From the NCBI GenBank assembly GCA_002332615.1, contig DDAL01000008.1, positions 345,039 to 384,887 on the forward strand: 39,849 bases of DNA. Reading direction: 5' to 3'. The DNA is from Sphingobacteriaceae bacterium UBA2059. Its GTDB lineage: Bacteria; Bacteroidota; Bacteroidia; Sphingobacteriales; Sphingobacteriaceae. Under the pieces are notes generated by a model. The model was given only the letters and a program-made list of their open reading frames with translations. It had not been told where the DNA came from and did no database searches. Position 1 is the first letter of the stretch. The number at the start of each line of letters is the position of its first letter. This document shows, piece after piece, positions 16,485-24,542 of the stretch. Made by a program: the position numbers and the translations under genes.

Positions 16485-17129
16485 ATGAATATAGCCTTAG
16501 TAGCTGCTACGCCATTTGAAATTGCCCCTTTAATGGAGTATTACGGATTGAAGGAAGGCCGGAATGAGGCTGGTGGTCATAGTCTGACGATCCTTATTAC
16601 GGGTGCGGGCATGGTGCCTGCCGCTTACGCCTTGACGAGGCTTGCCTGCCTCGAACCCGTGGATATGGCTTTGAATGCTGGTGTTGCCGGCAGCTTCAGG
16701 CCGGAGCACTCGCTGGGTGATGTTTTTGCCGTTAAACAGGATTGTTTTTCAGAACTGGGAGCTCAGGATGGAATTCAATTTTTATCCATTGATGAACTTA
16801 ACCTGGGTGCTTCGCTTGTAAAGCCTTTGGAAACAGATAGTACAAGAAGCTTAACCGATACGCTAAAAAGTGTACAGGCGGTCACTGTAAACACCGTACA
16901 TGGCTACGAGCCTGCTATAGAGAGGATCAGGGCAAGGCTTGACCCCGATATAGAGTCTATGGAGGGCGCCGCCTTCTTTTATGTATGTAACCGCGAGTCT
17001 GTTCCCTCTTTGCAGATAAGAAGTATTTCCAACTATGTTGAAAGGCGCAACCGGGCTAACTGGAACATGCCTCTGGCGATTGAATCGCTTAACAAAACCG
17101 CTATACATCTCTTAAACAAACTTCTATGA
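16485..17129 (+). CDS. mqnB: Futalosine hydrolase
   Basis: Cleaves futalosine to dehypoxanthinyl-futalosine and hypoxanthine in the alternative menaquinone pathway. The start is the ATG at 16485 (MNIALVAATPFEIAPLMEYY); the frame stays open far upstream, over the divergent PTPS gene, but that stretch is antisense and has no matching motifs. The product is 214 residues, with the nucleoside-phosphorylase/MTAN fold: N-terminal beta strand, GAGMVPAAYALTRL, ALNAGVAGSFRPE with the phosphorylase-type glycines, and the base-recognition segment SMEGAAFFYVCN near the C-terminus. Its stop overlaps the start of mqnD by ATGA, which strongly supports both the assignment and translational coupling. Adjacent mqnD is what separates it from a generic MTAN-family nucleosidase. 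Confidence 0.88.
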   Translation: MNIALVAATPFEIAPLMEYYGLKEGRNEAGGHSLTILITGAGMVPAAYALTRLACLEPVDMALNAGVAGSFRPEHSLGDVFAVKQDCFSELGAQDGIQFLSIDELNLGASLVKPLETDSTRSLTDTLKSVQAVTVNTVHGYEPAIERIRARLDPDIESMEGAAFFYVCNRESVPSLQIRSISNYVERRNRANWNMPLAIESLNKTAIHLLNKLL

Positions 17130-17962
17130 AACTTACTCTGGGTTTTTCGCCCTGCCCCAACGATACGTTTATCTTCGATGCACTGATTAATAATAAGATT
17201 GATTGCGAGGGCATTGAATTTGAACCGTTGTATGAAGATGTTGAGTCGCTTAATCAAAAAGCATTTAAGGCATCGCTGGATATTACCAAGCTAAGCTTTC
17301 ATGCTTATGCTTATGCTGTAAAGCACTATGCTTTGCTCGATGCAGGCAGTGCCCTTGGCTTTGGCGTGGGACCTTTGCTCATTTCGGCAAAGAGCGCATC
17401 GGAGTTTGACCCTCAGGACAGGAAGTTGAGGGTGGGTATACCTGGAAAGTATACTACCGCTAACTTTTTGTTTAGCCTGGCCTATCCTCATATTAATAAC
17501 ACAGAGGAAATGCTGTTTAGCAGCATTGAAGACGCTTTGCTTGATGGCCGGATCGATGGGGGGCTTATAATTCATGAAAACCGGTTTACTTACCAGCAAA
17601 AAGGACTTCATAAGATTATGGACCTTGGTCAGTACTGGGAAGCTGAAACCGGATGCGCTATCCCCCTGGGAGGTATTGTAATTAAGCGTTCCCTGCCTCA
17701 GGATATTAAGCTGAAGGTTAACAGACTTGTACGAAGGAGCGTGGAATATGCTTTTGAGCACCCTAAGTCGGCACTGGAGTTTGTACGCTCCCATGCACAG
17801 GCTATGGATGAGGAAGTGATGTACAAACATATCGACCTGTACGTAAACAAATATTCTGTAGATTTGGGCCCGGATGGGCGCCGTGCTATTCAGCTGCTGT
17901 TTGATACAGCCGTGCGCAAGAACGTTATTTCACAGGTTGAGGAACATTTATTTTTAACATAA
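17126..17962 (+). CDS. mqnD: 1,4-dihydroxy-6-naphthoate synthase
   Basis: Converts cyclic dehypoxanthinyl-futalosine to 1,4-dihydroxy-6-naphthoate, giving the menaquinone ring. N-terminal SPCPNDTFIFDAL (from residue 8) is the family signature. The fold is periplasmic-binding-protein-like: KLSFHAYAYAVKHYALLDAGSALGFGVGPLLISA, then GIPGKYTTANFLF, and LIIHENRFTYQQKGL containing H150, a plausible catalytic His by family comparison. 278 residues is normal. It shares ATGA with mqnB and sits 4 bases before hldD. mqnA, mqnC and mqnE are not in this window. The pair shows that this organism makes menaquinone by the futalosine route, not through classical men genes alone. Confidence 0.94.
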   Translation: MKLTLGFSPCPNDTFIFDALINNKIDCEGIEFEPLYEDVESLNQKAFKASLDITKLSFHAYAYAVKHYALLDAGSALGFGVGPLLISAKSASEFDPQDRKLRVGIPGKYTTANFLFSLAYPHINNTEEMLFSSIEDALLDGRIDGGLIIHENRFTYQQKGLHKIMDLGQYWEAETGCAIPLGGIVIKRSLPQDIKLKVNRLVRRSVEYAFEHPKSALEFVRSHAQAMDEEVMYKHIDLYVNKYSVDLGPDGRRAIQLLFDTAVRKNVISQVEEHLFLT

Positions 17963-17966
17963 ACTC

Positions 17967-18932
17967 ATGATAGTTATTACCGGTGCGGCGGGTTTTATTG
18001 GAAGCTGCCTTATACAGAAGCTTAATGATGAAGGATACAATGATCTTGTCCTTGTTGATGATTTTAGCAGCGAGGAGCAGAACAAAAACTTTGAAGGCAA
18101 GCGATATTCCGCAAAAGTAAATCGAGAAGACTTTATAGAATGGCTGAGCGCGCATCAGCGAGGCACTCAGTTTGTTTTTCATTTGGGCGCACGTACCGAC
18201 ACTGCCGAGTTTAACCCGGAGTTACTGAAAGAGTTAAACCTTGAATATAGCAAAGCCGTGTGGAATACCTGCGTAGAGTTCGGTCTGCCTCTGGTATATG
18301 CTTCTTCTGCTGCTACGTACGGCCTGGGCCAGAATGGCTATGAGGATGATGAAAGCAGGATTGAAGAATTACAGCCTTTAAACCCCTACGGAGTGTCTAA
18401 GAATGAGTTTGATAAATGGGCTTTGAAGCAAAGCCGAAAACCTTACTTCTGGGCAGGCCTTAAATTCTTTAATGTGTATGGTCCTAATGAATACCACAAG
18501 GGGCGTATGGCTTCGGTGATTATGCATACCTACAATAAGATCAAAGAAAGCGGAAGCATGCAACTCTTTCAGTCGCATAGGGAAGGAGTTAAGGACGGCG
18601 AGCAGATGCGTGACTTTGTGTATGTAAAAGATGTAACGGAGGTATTGTACTTCCTCATGCATCATCGTCATGACAGTGGTATCTATAACCTGGGCTCAGG
18701 CAAGGCGCGGTCCTTTATGGATCTTGCCAAAGCTACATTCAATGCGGCCGGTATTAAGCCTGATATTAGTTTTGTCCCTACTCCTGAAGATATTCGCGAT
18801 AAGTACCAGTACTTCACCGAAGCAAAGATGGATAAGCTTCGTTCGATAGGATATACGAAACCTTTTCACTCTTTAGAGGAAGGTGTGGAGGATTATGTGA
18901 AAAACTACCTTATGGAAAAGCGCTATTTATAG
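17967..18932 (+). CDS. hldD: ADP-L-glycero-D-manno-heptose 6-epimerase
   Basis: NADP-dependent epimerase making the heptose donor for lipopolysaccharide core. N-terminal Rossmann motif GAAGFIGS at residues 6-13, acidic D31-D32 after the second strand, catalytic triad S114 (ASSAATYG), Y141 and K145 (YGVSKNEFD). NVYGPNEYHKGRMASV is a strong HldD-type signature. C-terminal FVPTPEDIRDKYQYFTEA fits the same family. Length 321 matches HldD. The gene follows mqnD after 4 bases and is likely read from the same transcript. Its 3' end overlaps the convergent permease gene by 6 bases. A generic sugar epimerase is possible, but the middle signature makes HldD most likely. Confidence 0.9.
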   Translation: MIVITGAAGFIGSCLIQKLNDEGYNDLVLVDDFSSEEQNKNFEGKRYSAKVNREDFIEWLSAHQRGTQFVFHLGARTDTAEFNPELLKELNLEYSKAVWNTCVEFGLPLVYASSAATYGLGQNGYEDDESRIEELQPLNPYGVSKNEFDKWALKQSRKPYFWAGLKFFNVYGPNEYHKGRMASVIMHTYNKIKESGSMQLFQSHREGVKDGEQMRDFVYVKDVTEVLYFLMHHRHDSGIYNLGSGKARSFMDLAKATFNAAGIKPDISFVPTPEDIRDKYQYFTEAKMDKLRSIGYTKPFHSLEEGVEDYVKNYLMEKRYL

Positions 18933-20153
18933 ATCTTCTTTAAGGTTATGTATATTCTTTACGCTAAGCTTTGAAGCTATGGCCGATGTGATGGCAGAAA
19001 TGCTGCCGACTGTAAAGAACACCAGTATGAAATCTGAAGATTTGAGTAATACAGGATAGGAGTCGGTAATAATGTTACCTTCTCCTATTTTTATAAAGCC
19101 AAACTGCTGCTGAGCCAAGGAAAACAAAAGCCCGAGTGCCATGCCCGCAATGCAGCCGATCATGGTAATCATCATCCCTTCGGCAAAAAATATCTTTCGT
19201 ATAAGTGTTGTATGAGCGCCAATGCTGCTAAGCACTGCAATGTCCTTCCTCTTGTCAATAACAAGCATGGTTAGCGAGCCTATTATATTAAAAACTGCTA
19301 TCACCAGAACAAAGGTAAGGATGATGTATACGGCCCACTTTTCGGTATTAAGTATTTTATAGAGCAGGCTGTTTTGCTGCATGCGGTTCTTTACTATAAA
19401 GGCATTGCCGAGCTTGTTCTGAAGGTCTTTATGGAGGCGTCCAACAGGGGTTCCCGGTTTGAAGTATACTTCTATGGCGCTTACTTTTTTTTCTTCTCCA
19501 AGCAGTTCTCTTGCGAAGCTTAGAGGTACAATAACGGTTTCGTCAAACTGTTGCTGTATTTGAAAAACGCCCGATGGCCGGATGCTCCTGGTCAAAAACT
19601 CATCTGCCGGGTTTGCGCGTGCCTCAGTGCCTTTTTTTGGCGAATAGATTTCAATCTTTCGCGCATCATCAAAAATATTAACGGTAAGGTATCCTTGTAC
19701 AAGCGAGCCGATTACAGCAAAAGACTCTTGGTTTTTGCTAAGTAGAAAGCGGCCGTTTATAAGCGTATTATCAAGCCCTTGCCTGTGAACGAAGGCATCG
19801 CTTACGCCTTTTATCTGAGCGATATATTGGCTCTCTCCATAGCGCAGCAGTGCTTTCTCTTCGAGTACCAGAGTATAGTTTTCGATTTGCGGGATCGTAC
19901 TGAAAGATAATAGAGCGGAGGTATCCGGATTAAAGGTCTTTCCTTTTGCCGGTTCTATCCTCAGTTCGGGTGTAAAGGTATTGTACATGGAAAGGATCAT
20001 GCCTTCAAAACCATTGAATACCGAAAGGATAATTATCAGTGCGGCGCTGCCTACCAGCACACCAAGCATCGATATTCCCGATATAATATTGATGGCGTTA
20101 ACTGTTTTTTTTGAAAAAAGATAGCGCCTGGCTATATACAGGGACGTATTCAT
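18927..20153 (-). CDS. LolC/LolE-family ABC transporter permease
   Basis: Inner-membrane permease of the FtsX/MacB-like superfamily, of the type that helps release lipoproteins towards the outer membrane. The N-terminal helix motif SLYIARRYLFSKKTVNAINIISGISMLGV and a first membrane segment (about 20-45) are typical of LolC/E. A large periplasmic domain of about 220 residues follows. Three C-terminal membrane segments are clear: VYIILTFVLVIAVFNIIGSLTMLV, FAEGMMITMIGCIAGMALGLLFSL and FILVFFTVGSISAITSAIASKLS. Between the first two lies IDKRKDIAVLSSIGA, the cytoplasmic coupling region. 408 residues is normal. The ATPase LolD is not adjacent. It is the last gene of the comA-aroE-MBL-permease set, 4 bases after the MBL gene. 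Confidence 0.86.
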   Translation of the reverse strand: MNTSLYIARRYLFSKKTVNAINIISGISMLGVLVGSAALIIILSVFNGFEGMILSMYNTFTPELRIEPAKGKTFNPDTSALLSFSTIPQIENYTLVLEEKALLRYGESQYIAQIKGVSDAFVHRQGLDNTLINGRFLLSKNQESFAVIGSLVQGYLTVNIFDDARKIEIYSPKKGTEARANPADEFLTRSIRPSGVFQIQQQFDETVIVPLSFARELLGEEKKVSAIEVYFKPGTPVGRLHKDLQNKLGNAFIVKNRMQQNSLLYKILNTEKWAVYIILTFVLVIAVFNIIGSLTMLVIDKRKDIAVLSSIGAHTTLIRKIFFAEGMMITMIGCIAGMALGLLFSLAQQQFGFIKIGEGNIITDSYPVLLKSSDFILVFFTVGSISAITSAIASKLSVKNIHNLKEDL

Positions 20154-20157
20154 CGGA

Positions 20158-20796
20158 CTAGTTGAGGTAGGGGTTGTTTAACTTCTCGAACCTTATAGTT
20201 GTTTCAGGTCCATGGCCCGGATAGACAATGCAGGTGTCGGGCAGTTCGAAAAGCTTCGTTTTAATGCTTTGTATCAATTGACTGTGATTCCCTCCTGGCA
20301 GATCTGTGCGGCCAATGCTATTGTAAAAAAGAACATCGCCTCCTATAAGCACATCGTCGGTTTTGCTGTAAAAGCATAAGTGGGCAGGAGAATGGCCGGG
20401 AGCGAATATCAGTTCGAGTGTGCTATTGCCAAAGCTCACTGTTCCGCTTTCCGGAAGGAATTCCTGCGGTAAGGGAGAGGCGTCGTATCTCAGACCCATT
20501 GGAGCCGCAAAGGCAGGCACTGATGTGAGCATATCCATTTCGCCCTCATTAAACTGCGGTAACAAACCGTACTGCTCATAAATAAATTTATTGCCCAGCA
20601 CATGGTCTATATGACAGTGCGTGTTTAGTAACTTAACCGGTGTGAGGTTTTCAGAAGCAATAAAATTTACCACTGCGTTCTGTTCGTCCGATGTATACAT
20701 GCCGGGATCTATAAGCGTACATTCCCCGCTGTCGTCATATAATATGTATGTATTCTCCTGAAAGGGATTGCATACGAAAGTCTTAACCTTGATCAT
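20158..20796 (-). CDS. MBL-fold metallo-hydrolase (glyoxalase II-like)
   Basis: Cytoplasmic metallo-beta-lactamase-fold hydrolase of 212 residues. The start is taken at the ATG 20796; a TTG two codons upstream is also open. Metal ligands are H60, H62, D64 and H65 in NTHCHIDHVLG, then the third-motif His in APGHSPAHLCFY, GGDVLFYNSIGRTDLPGG and the last His in YPGHGPETT. The order and spacing match short hydroxyacylglutathione-hydrolase-like proteins common in bacteria, which often act on thioesters. The true substrate is not visible. Fits tightly between aroE (48 bases before) and the permease (4 bases after) on the minus strand. Distinction from true GloB rests on the missing C-terminal domain. 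Confidence 0.88.
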   Translation of the reverse strand: MIKVKTFVCNPFQENTYILYDDSGECTLIDPGMYTSDEQNAVVNFIASENLTPVKLLNTHCHIDHVLGNKFIYEQYGLLPQFNEGEMDMLTSVPAFAAPMGLRYDASPLPQEFLPESGTVSFGNSTLELIFAPGHSPAHLCFYSKTDDVLIGGDVLFYNSIGRTDLPGGNHSQLIQSIKTKLFELPDTCIVYPGHGPETTIRFEKLNNPYLN

Positions 20797-20850
20797 AGTC
20801 AAAGGTAACCAACAAATTTTTAATACAGGCTTCGCAGGGTCAGCAGGGTG

Positions 20851-21633
20851 TTAATCCTCATTCCATATTTCCCAGGAACGTAAAGCCTGAAGGTCTAACA
20901 TTTCCAGACCGTTTTTAATGCTCGCCCCTCTTTCCTGTCCCTTTTTCAAAAAAACAGTATCCGTTGGATTATAAATAAGGTCGTATAACAAATGCCTTTT
21001 TGTGATGAACTCATAAGGAATATCAGGATACTGATCTACCTCAGGATACATGCCCAGGGGTGTTGTATTTATAATAAGAAGATGGTCATGGATAATGCGC
21101 TCATTCAAATCGCTGTATGCGAGGTGTTTTCTTGTTTTCTTTCTTGATACCAGATTGTAATGGATGCCCATTTTATGTAGTACAAAGCACACAGCTCTTG
21201 CTGCGCCCCCCGAACCTAAAACCAGCGCCTTTGTGTGCTCTTTTTTAAGCAGAGGCTTTAAAGACTGCTCAAAGCCATACCAGTCTGTATTATAGCCGAC
21301 CAGCTTTACTTGCATGGAGGGGAGTTCGCCGCTGAAAACCGACGCCAGAGGCTTCTTTTTGATCACCTTAATGCAATTTACCGCATCAATGGCTTTCGCT
21401 TTTTCATCAATTTCATCCAGGTAATACATCACCCCGATCTTATGAGGTTTTGTAACGTTGAGGCCGCAAAGTTCCGGCTTGGATTTAATCAGGGTTTCCA
21501 GCTCGCTTAGGTTTTCAATAGGGTACGTTTCATAAACGTAGTCCTTAAGTCCTGCCTTTTCAAACTTTTCTGTAAAGTATTTTTTTGAAAAGGAATGGCC
21601 CAGAGGAAAGCCAATTAGTCCAAATAGTTTCAT
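20851..21633 (-). CDS. aroE: Shikimate dehydrogenase
   Basis: NADPH-dependent reduction of 3-dehydroshikimate in the shikimate pathway. GFPLGHSFSKKYF has S14 and S16 that bind shikimate; NVTKPHK has the catalytic K65; GYNTDWYGF has the conserved Asp; VLGSGGAARAV is the nucleotide-binding loop; NTTPLGMYPE and YDLIYNPTDT complete the family set. Length 260 is normal. Starts with ATG at 21633 after the comA gene (19 bases gap), and precedes the MBL gene. Some family members accept quinate; residues here look like AroE. No other aro genes are in the window. Confidence 0.94.
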   Translation of the reverse strand: MKLFGLIGFPLGHSFSKKYFTEKFEKAGLKDYVYETYPIENLSELETLIKSKPELCGLNVTKPHKIGVMYYLDEIDEKAKAIDAVNCIKVIKKKPLASVFSGELPSMQVKLVGYNTDWYGFEQSLKPLLKKEHTKALVLGSGGAARAVCFVLHKMGIHYNLVSRKKTRKHLAYSDLNERIIHDHLLIINTTPLGMYPEVDQYPDIPYEFITKRHLLYDLIYNPTDTVFLKKGQERGASIKNGLEMLDLQALRSWEIWNED

Positions 21634-21652
21634 AGTAAGATCCCTCCCGGGA

Positions 21653-22423
21653 TTAAATGTTGTTATCCAGAAAATGATGGAACGTATCGCCGCGAAGGCC
21701 GAGTCTTATGGTTTCTAAAGGAATAACTTCAGAAGGAGCAATATTGCCGAGGTTCACGTTGGCGCCAATGAGCTTGATAAACCAAACCTGTTGATTCTTT
21801 TGAGGGGCTTCCCATATAATCTTTTCGGCAGGCACCTGAGTAAGAATTTCATCTACAAGGCCCTCGCGTACTTCGCCCGACTCCCGGTAAATACCCACAT
21901 TCCCTGTCTCTCTTGATTCGGCTATCAGCTTCCATGATCCGGCTTCGAGTTCAGCCTTCATCATTTCTATCCACTTATAGGGCGCAAATATCTTTTTGGC
22001 ATCCTTTGATCCTACTTCGGATATTACGGTTACGTGCTGGCTAAGCTGATTGATGTATTCGCATTTACGCGCATGTTCTATAGTAATAGAACCGTCTGAT
22101 ACTTCGGCGTATTCCATACTGTATTCCTTAAGCAGGTTAATGTAGTCGTCGAGCTGATTTCTGACTACAAATGCTTCAAACAGAGTGCCTCCAAAGTATA
22201 CAGGAATTCCGGCGTCTCTGTACACTTTTAATTTATCCGTCAGGTTTGGCGTCACAAAGGAGGTTGACCATCCAAGTTTAACTATGTCAATGTGCGGACC
22301 GGCTACTTCCAGCAGGTTTTCGATCTCCCCGGTACTCAGGCCTTTATCCATTACCATGGTTAAGCCGTGCTGACGAGGTTTTTCTGTGCGCTCAGGCACA
22401 TGGTGCAATTTGAAGTTTAACAT
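21653..22423 (-). CDS. comA: Phosphosulfolactate synthase (ComA family)
   Basis: Family PF02679 enzyme: adds sulfite to phosphoenolpyruvate to make phosphosulfolactate. The sequence shows the compact TIM barrel of 256 residues: MVMDKGLSTGEIENLLE, KLGWSTSFVTPNLTDKL, IPVYFGGTLFEAFVVRNQ, YAEVSDGSITIEHA, VISEVGSKDAKK, then ESRETGNVGIY and IIWEAPQKNQQVWFIKLIGANVNLGNIAP, all characteristic of the family. In methanogens the product is a coenzyme M precursor; in bacteria it has been linked to sulfolactate and may feed sulfonated metabolites. Genes for the next steps (phosphatase ComB, dehydrogenase ComC) are not in the window. First gene of the minus-strand set with aroE. Exact role here is inferred from the family only. 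Confidence 0.86.
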   Translation of the reverse strand: MLNFKLHHVPERTEKPRQHGLTMVMDKGLSTGEIENLLEVAGPHIDIVKLGWSTSFVTPNLTDKLKVYRDAGIPVYFGGTLFEAFVVRNQLDDYINLLKEYSMEYAEVSDGSITIEHARKCEYINQLSQHVTVISEVGSKDAKKIFAPYKWIEMMKAELEAGSWKLIAESRETGNVGIYRESGEVREGLVDEILTQVPAEKIIWEAPQKNQQVWFIKLIGANVNLGNIAPSEVIPLETIRLGLRGDTFHHFLDNNI

Positions 22424-22538
22424 ATGGGTGCAAATCTTAGAAAAAAATCCAATACTAGCCTCATTATATCGGTTTTATAATTGCAAACAGTTATTTTGCG
22501 CGTAAAGTAGTTGAAGCAAACATTCTATTTGTCAAAAT

Positions 22539-23435
22539 ATGTTCCAAAACCTATCCGACCTTGAGGATGTACTAAAAGCCAAAAATGTACAAAAGAAACT
22601 TGTTCTGGCTGTTTCGCAGGATCCTCATTCGCTTGAGGCCGTCAGTCGCGCTGTAGTCAGTGGTTTTATCGACCCTATACTGGTCGGCTCCAAAAAACAA
22701 ACGCTCAATCTTATTAATCAGTATGGATATGCTCTTCACAATGCAGACTTTATTGATGTTGAAAACCCTAAAGAATGCATCGAACAGGCCATTAAGCTCG
22801 TAAGCAGCGGAGAGGCAGATATATTGATGAAAGGAAAAGTATCTACCCATGATCTTCTTGCCGGAATATTGAACCGTGACTGGGGCCTGCGCAGCGGTGC
22901 CATGCTATCGCATTTCTCTCTTTTTGAGGTGCCTGCCTATCATAAACTGCTTTCAGTAACAGATGTAGCCATGAACATTACGCCCTCTCTTAAAGAGAAG
23001 GCCGATATAGTGAACAATGCAGTAAACTTTTTACACAAAATCGGGGTCGAACTACCTAAAGTGGCTGCTCTTGCAGCTGTGGAGGTAATCAACGAATCCA
23101 TGCAGGCTACTCTAGATGCTGCTGCGCTTGCAAAAATGAACCAGAGAGGACAGATTAAAAACTGCATACTGGATGGCCCCCTGGCGCTTGATAATGCAAT
23201 TAACCTCGAAAGTGCTGCTTACAAGGGCATAAGCAGCGAGGTGGCAGGCGATGCAGACCTGTTGCTTGTTCCTTATATAGAAGTAGGGAACGTGCTCTAT
23301 AAATCGCTGGTATTCTTTGCCAAAGCACGTGTGGCAGGGATCATTTTGGGAGCAAAGGCACCGGTTGTACTTGCTTCACGAAGCGATTCTTCTGATTCAA
23401 AGTTCAACAGCATCATGCTGGCTGCTTTTGGGTAA
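22539..23435 (+). CDS. ptb: Phosphate butyryltransferase (Ptb family)
   Basis: Transfers an acyl group from acyl-CoA to phosphate, giving acyl phosphate for the kinase next door. The sequence is of PTA/PTB type (PF01515) with 298 residues. Visible blocks: AVSQDPHSLEAVSRAV near the N-terminus, LMKGKVSTHDLLAGILNRDWGL, SHFSLFEVPAYHKLLSVTDVAMNITPSL, ILDGPLALDNAI, and GDADLLLVPYIEVGNVLYKSL. These fit Ptb better than Pta, because length is about 300 and the neighbour is butyrate kinase. Acyl specificity (butyryl, isobutyryl, other branched) is not visible. The start ATG at 22539 has a short A/T-rich leader and no strong Shine-Dalgarno. The kinase gene begins 15 bases after the stop. Confidence 0.9.
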   Translation: MFQNLSDLEDVLKAKNVQKKLVLAVSQDPHSLEAVSRAVVSGFIDPILVGSKKQTLNLINQYGYALHNADFIDVENPKECIEQAIKLVSSGEADILMKGKVSTHDLLAGILNRDWGLRSGAMLSHFSLFEVPAYHKLLSVTDVAMNITPSLKEKADIVNNAVNFLHKIGVELPKVAALAAVEVINESMQATLDAAALAKMNQRGQIKNCILDGPLALDNAINLESAAYKGISSEVAGDADLLLVPYIEVGNVLYKSLVFFAKARVAGIILGAKAPVVLASRSDSSDSKFNSIMLAAFG

Positions 23436-23450
23436 TTTAGATAAATAGCA

Positions 23451-24542
23451 TTGAAACAATATAAAATACTTGTAATAAATCCGGGTTCTACGTCAACCAA
23501 AGTGGCAGTATACATTAATGGCATTTCCGTATTTTCGAAGAACATTGATCATAGCCTTGCCGACCTGGCTCCTTTTCAAAGCATACCCGACCAATATGAA
23601 TACCGTAAGGATGCAATTCTGGAAACGCTGAAGCTGGAAGGAATTGTTATTGACGACATCGATGTGGTAATGGGCAGGGGCGGACTTGTTAAATCCATAG
23701 AATCCGGCGTATATGCTGTATGCGATGAGCTGAGGGAGGACTTAATTGTTGGAATACAAGGACAGCATGCGTGTAATCTGGGCGGTCTGATTGCACGGGA
23801 TATTGCTGAGAGCCTGCCGGCGGCAAAAGCTTATATTGCCGACCCGGTAGTCGTGGATGAGCTTCAGGACGTGGCGCGTTTAAGTGGACTGCCGGAGATG
23901 CCGCGCAAGAGTATCTATCATGCCCTGAACCAAAAATCGGTCGCCCGCAGATACGCTGAAAGTATTAATAAAAGCTATCGCCAGCTTAATCTGATCGTTG
24001 CTCACATAGGGGGTGGCATTACCATCGGTGCCCACTGCAAAGGCCGGGTGATTGATGTAAATAATGGACTGGACGGTATTGGTCCGTTTTCTCCTGAAAG
24101 GGCTGGTACGCTTCCTTCCGGCGATCTTGTAAATATGTGCTTTTCAGGGATTTATAGCAAAGAGCAGATAAAAAAGAAAATCGTAGGCAATGGCGGACTT
24201 ATGGCGCATAGGGGTACTAACCGCGTGCAGGACGTGAGGAAAATGGCCAACGAGGGAGACGGGCATGCGAAGCTGGTGCTGGATGCTATGGCTTACCAGA
24301 TAGGCAAAACAATAGGAAGTGCAGCAGCGGTTCTTCATGGAAAGGCAGATGCCATTATCCTTACCGGTGGTGTAGCTTTTGACCAGAAGCTGGTAGAATA
24401 TATACGTAGTATGGTATCGTTTATAGCTCCAATCATCGTGATCCCTGGCGAGGACGAAATGAAATCTTTGGCAGAAAATGCCTTAAACATACTCACCGGC
24501 AAAGACACCGTCAAAAATTATTCGTTAAAGAAGCAGGCTTAA
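23451..24542 (+). CDS. buk: Butyrate kinase
   Basis: Acyl-phosphate to acid plus ATP, second step of the Ptb-Buk route. ASKHA fold with the phosphate loop INPGSTSTKVAVY at residues 9-21, VVMGRGGLVKSIESGVY, HALNQKSVARR, IVAHIGGGITIGAH and the C-terminal ILTGGVAFDQKLVEYI. The start is a TTG at 23451; an ATG is not available near the required N-terminus, since the phosphate loop begins only eight residues later. Length 363 is normal. It overlaps the TPR gene's stop by four bases (the palindrome TTAA serves both stops). Together with ptb it makes butyrate or a branched acid with ATP gain, or recycles such acids in reverse. Confidence 0.92.
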   Translation: MKQYKILVINPGSTSTKVAVYINGISVFSKNIDHSLADLAPFQSIPDQYEYRKDAILETLKLEGIVIDDIDVVMGRGGLVKSIESGVYAVCDELREDLIVGIQGQHACNLGGLIARDIAESLPAAKAYIADPVVVDELQDVARLSGLPEMPRKSIYHALNQKSVARRYAESINKSYRQLNLIVAHIGGGITIGAHCKGRVIDVNNGLDGIGPFSPERAGTLPSGDLVNMCFSGIYSKEQIKKKIVGNGGLMAHRGTNRVQDVRKMANEGDGHAKLVLDAMAYQIGKTIGSAAAVLHGKADAIILTGGVAFDQKLVEYIRSMVSFIAPIIVIPGEDEMKSLAENALNILTGKDTVKNYSLKKQA

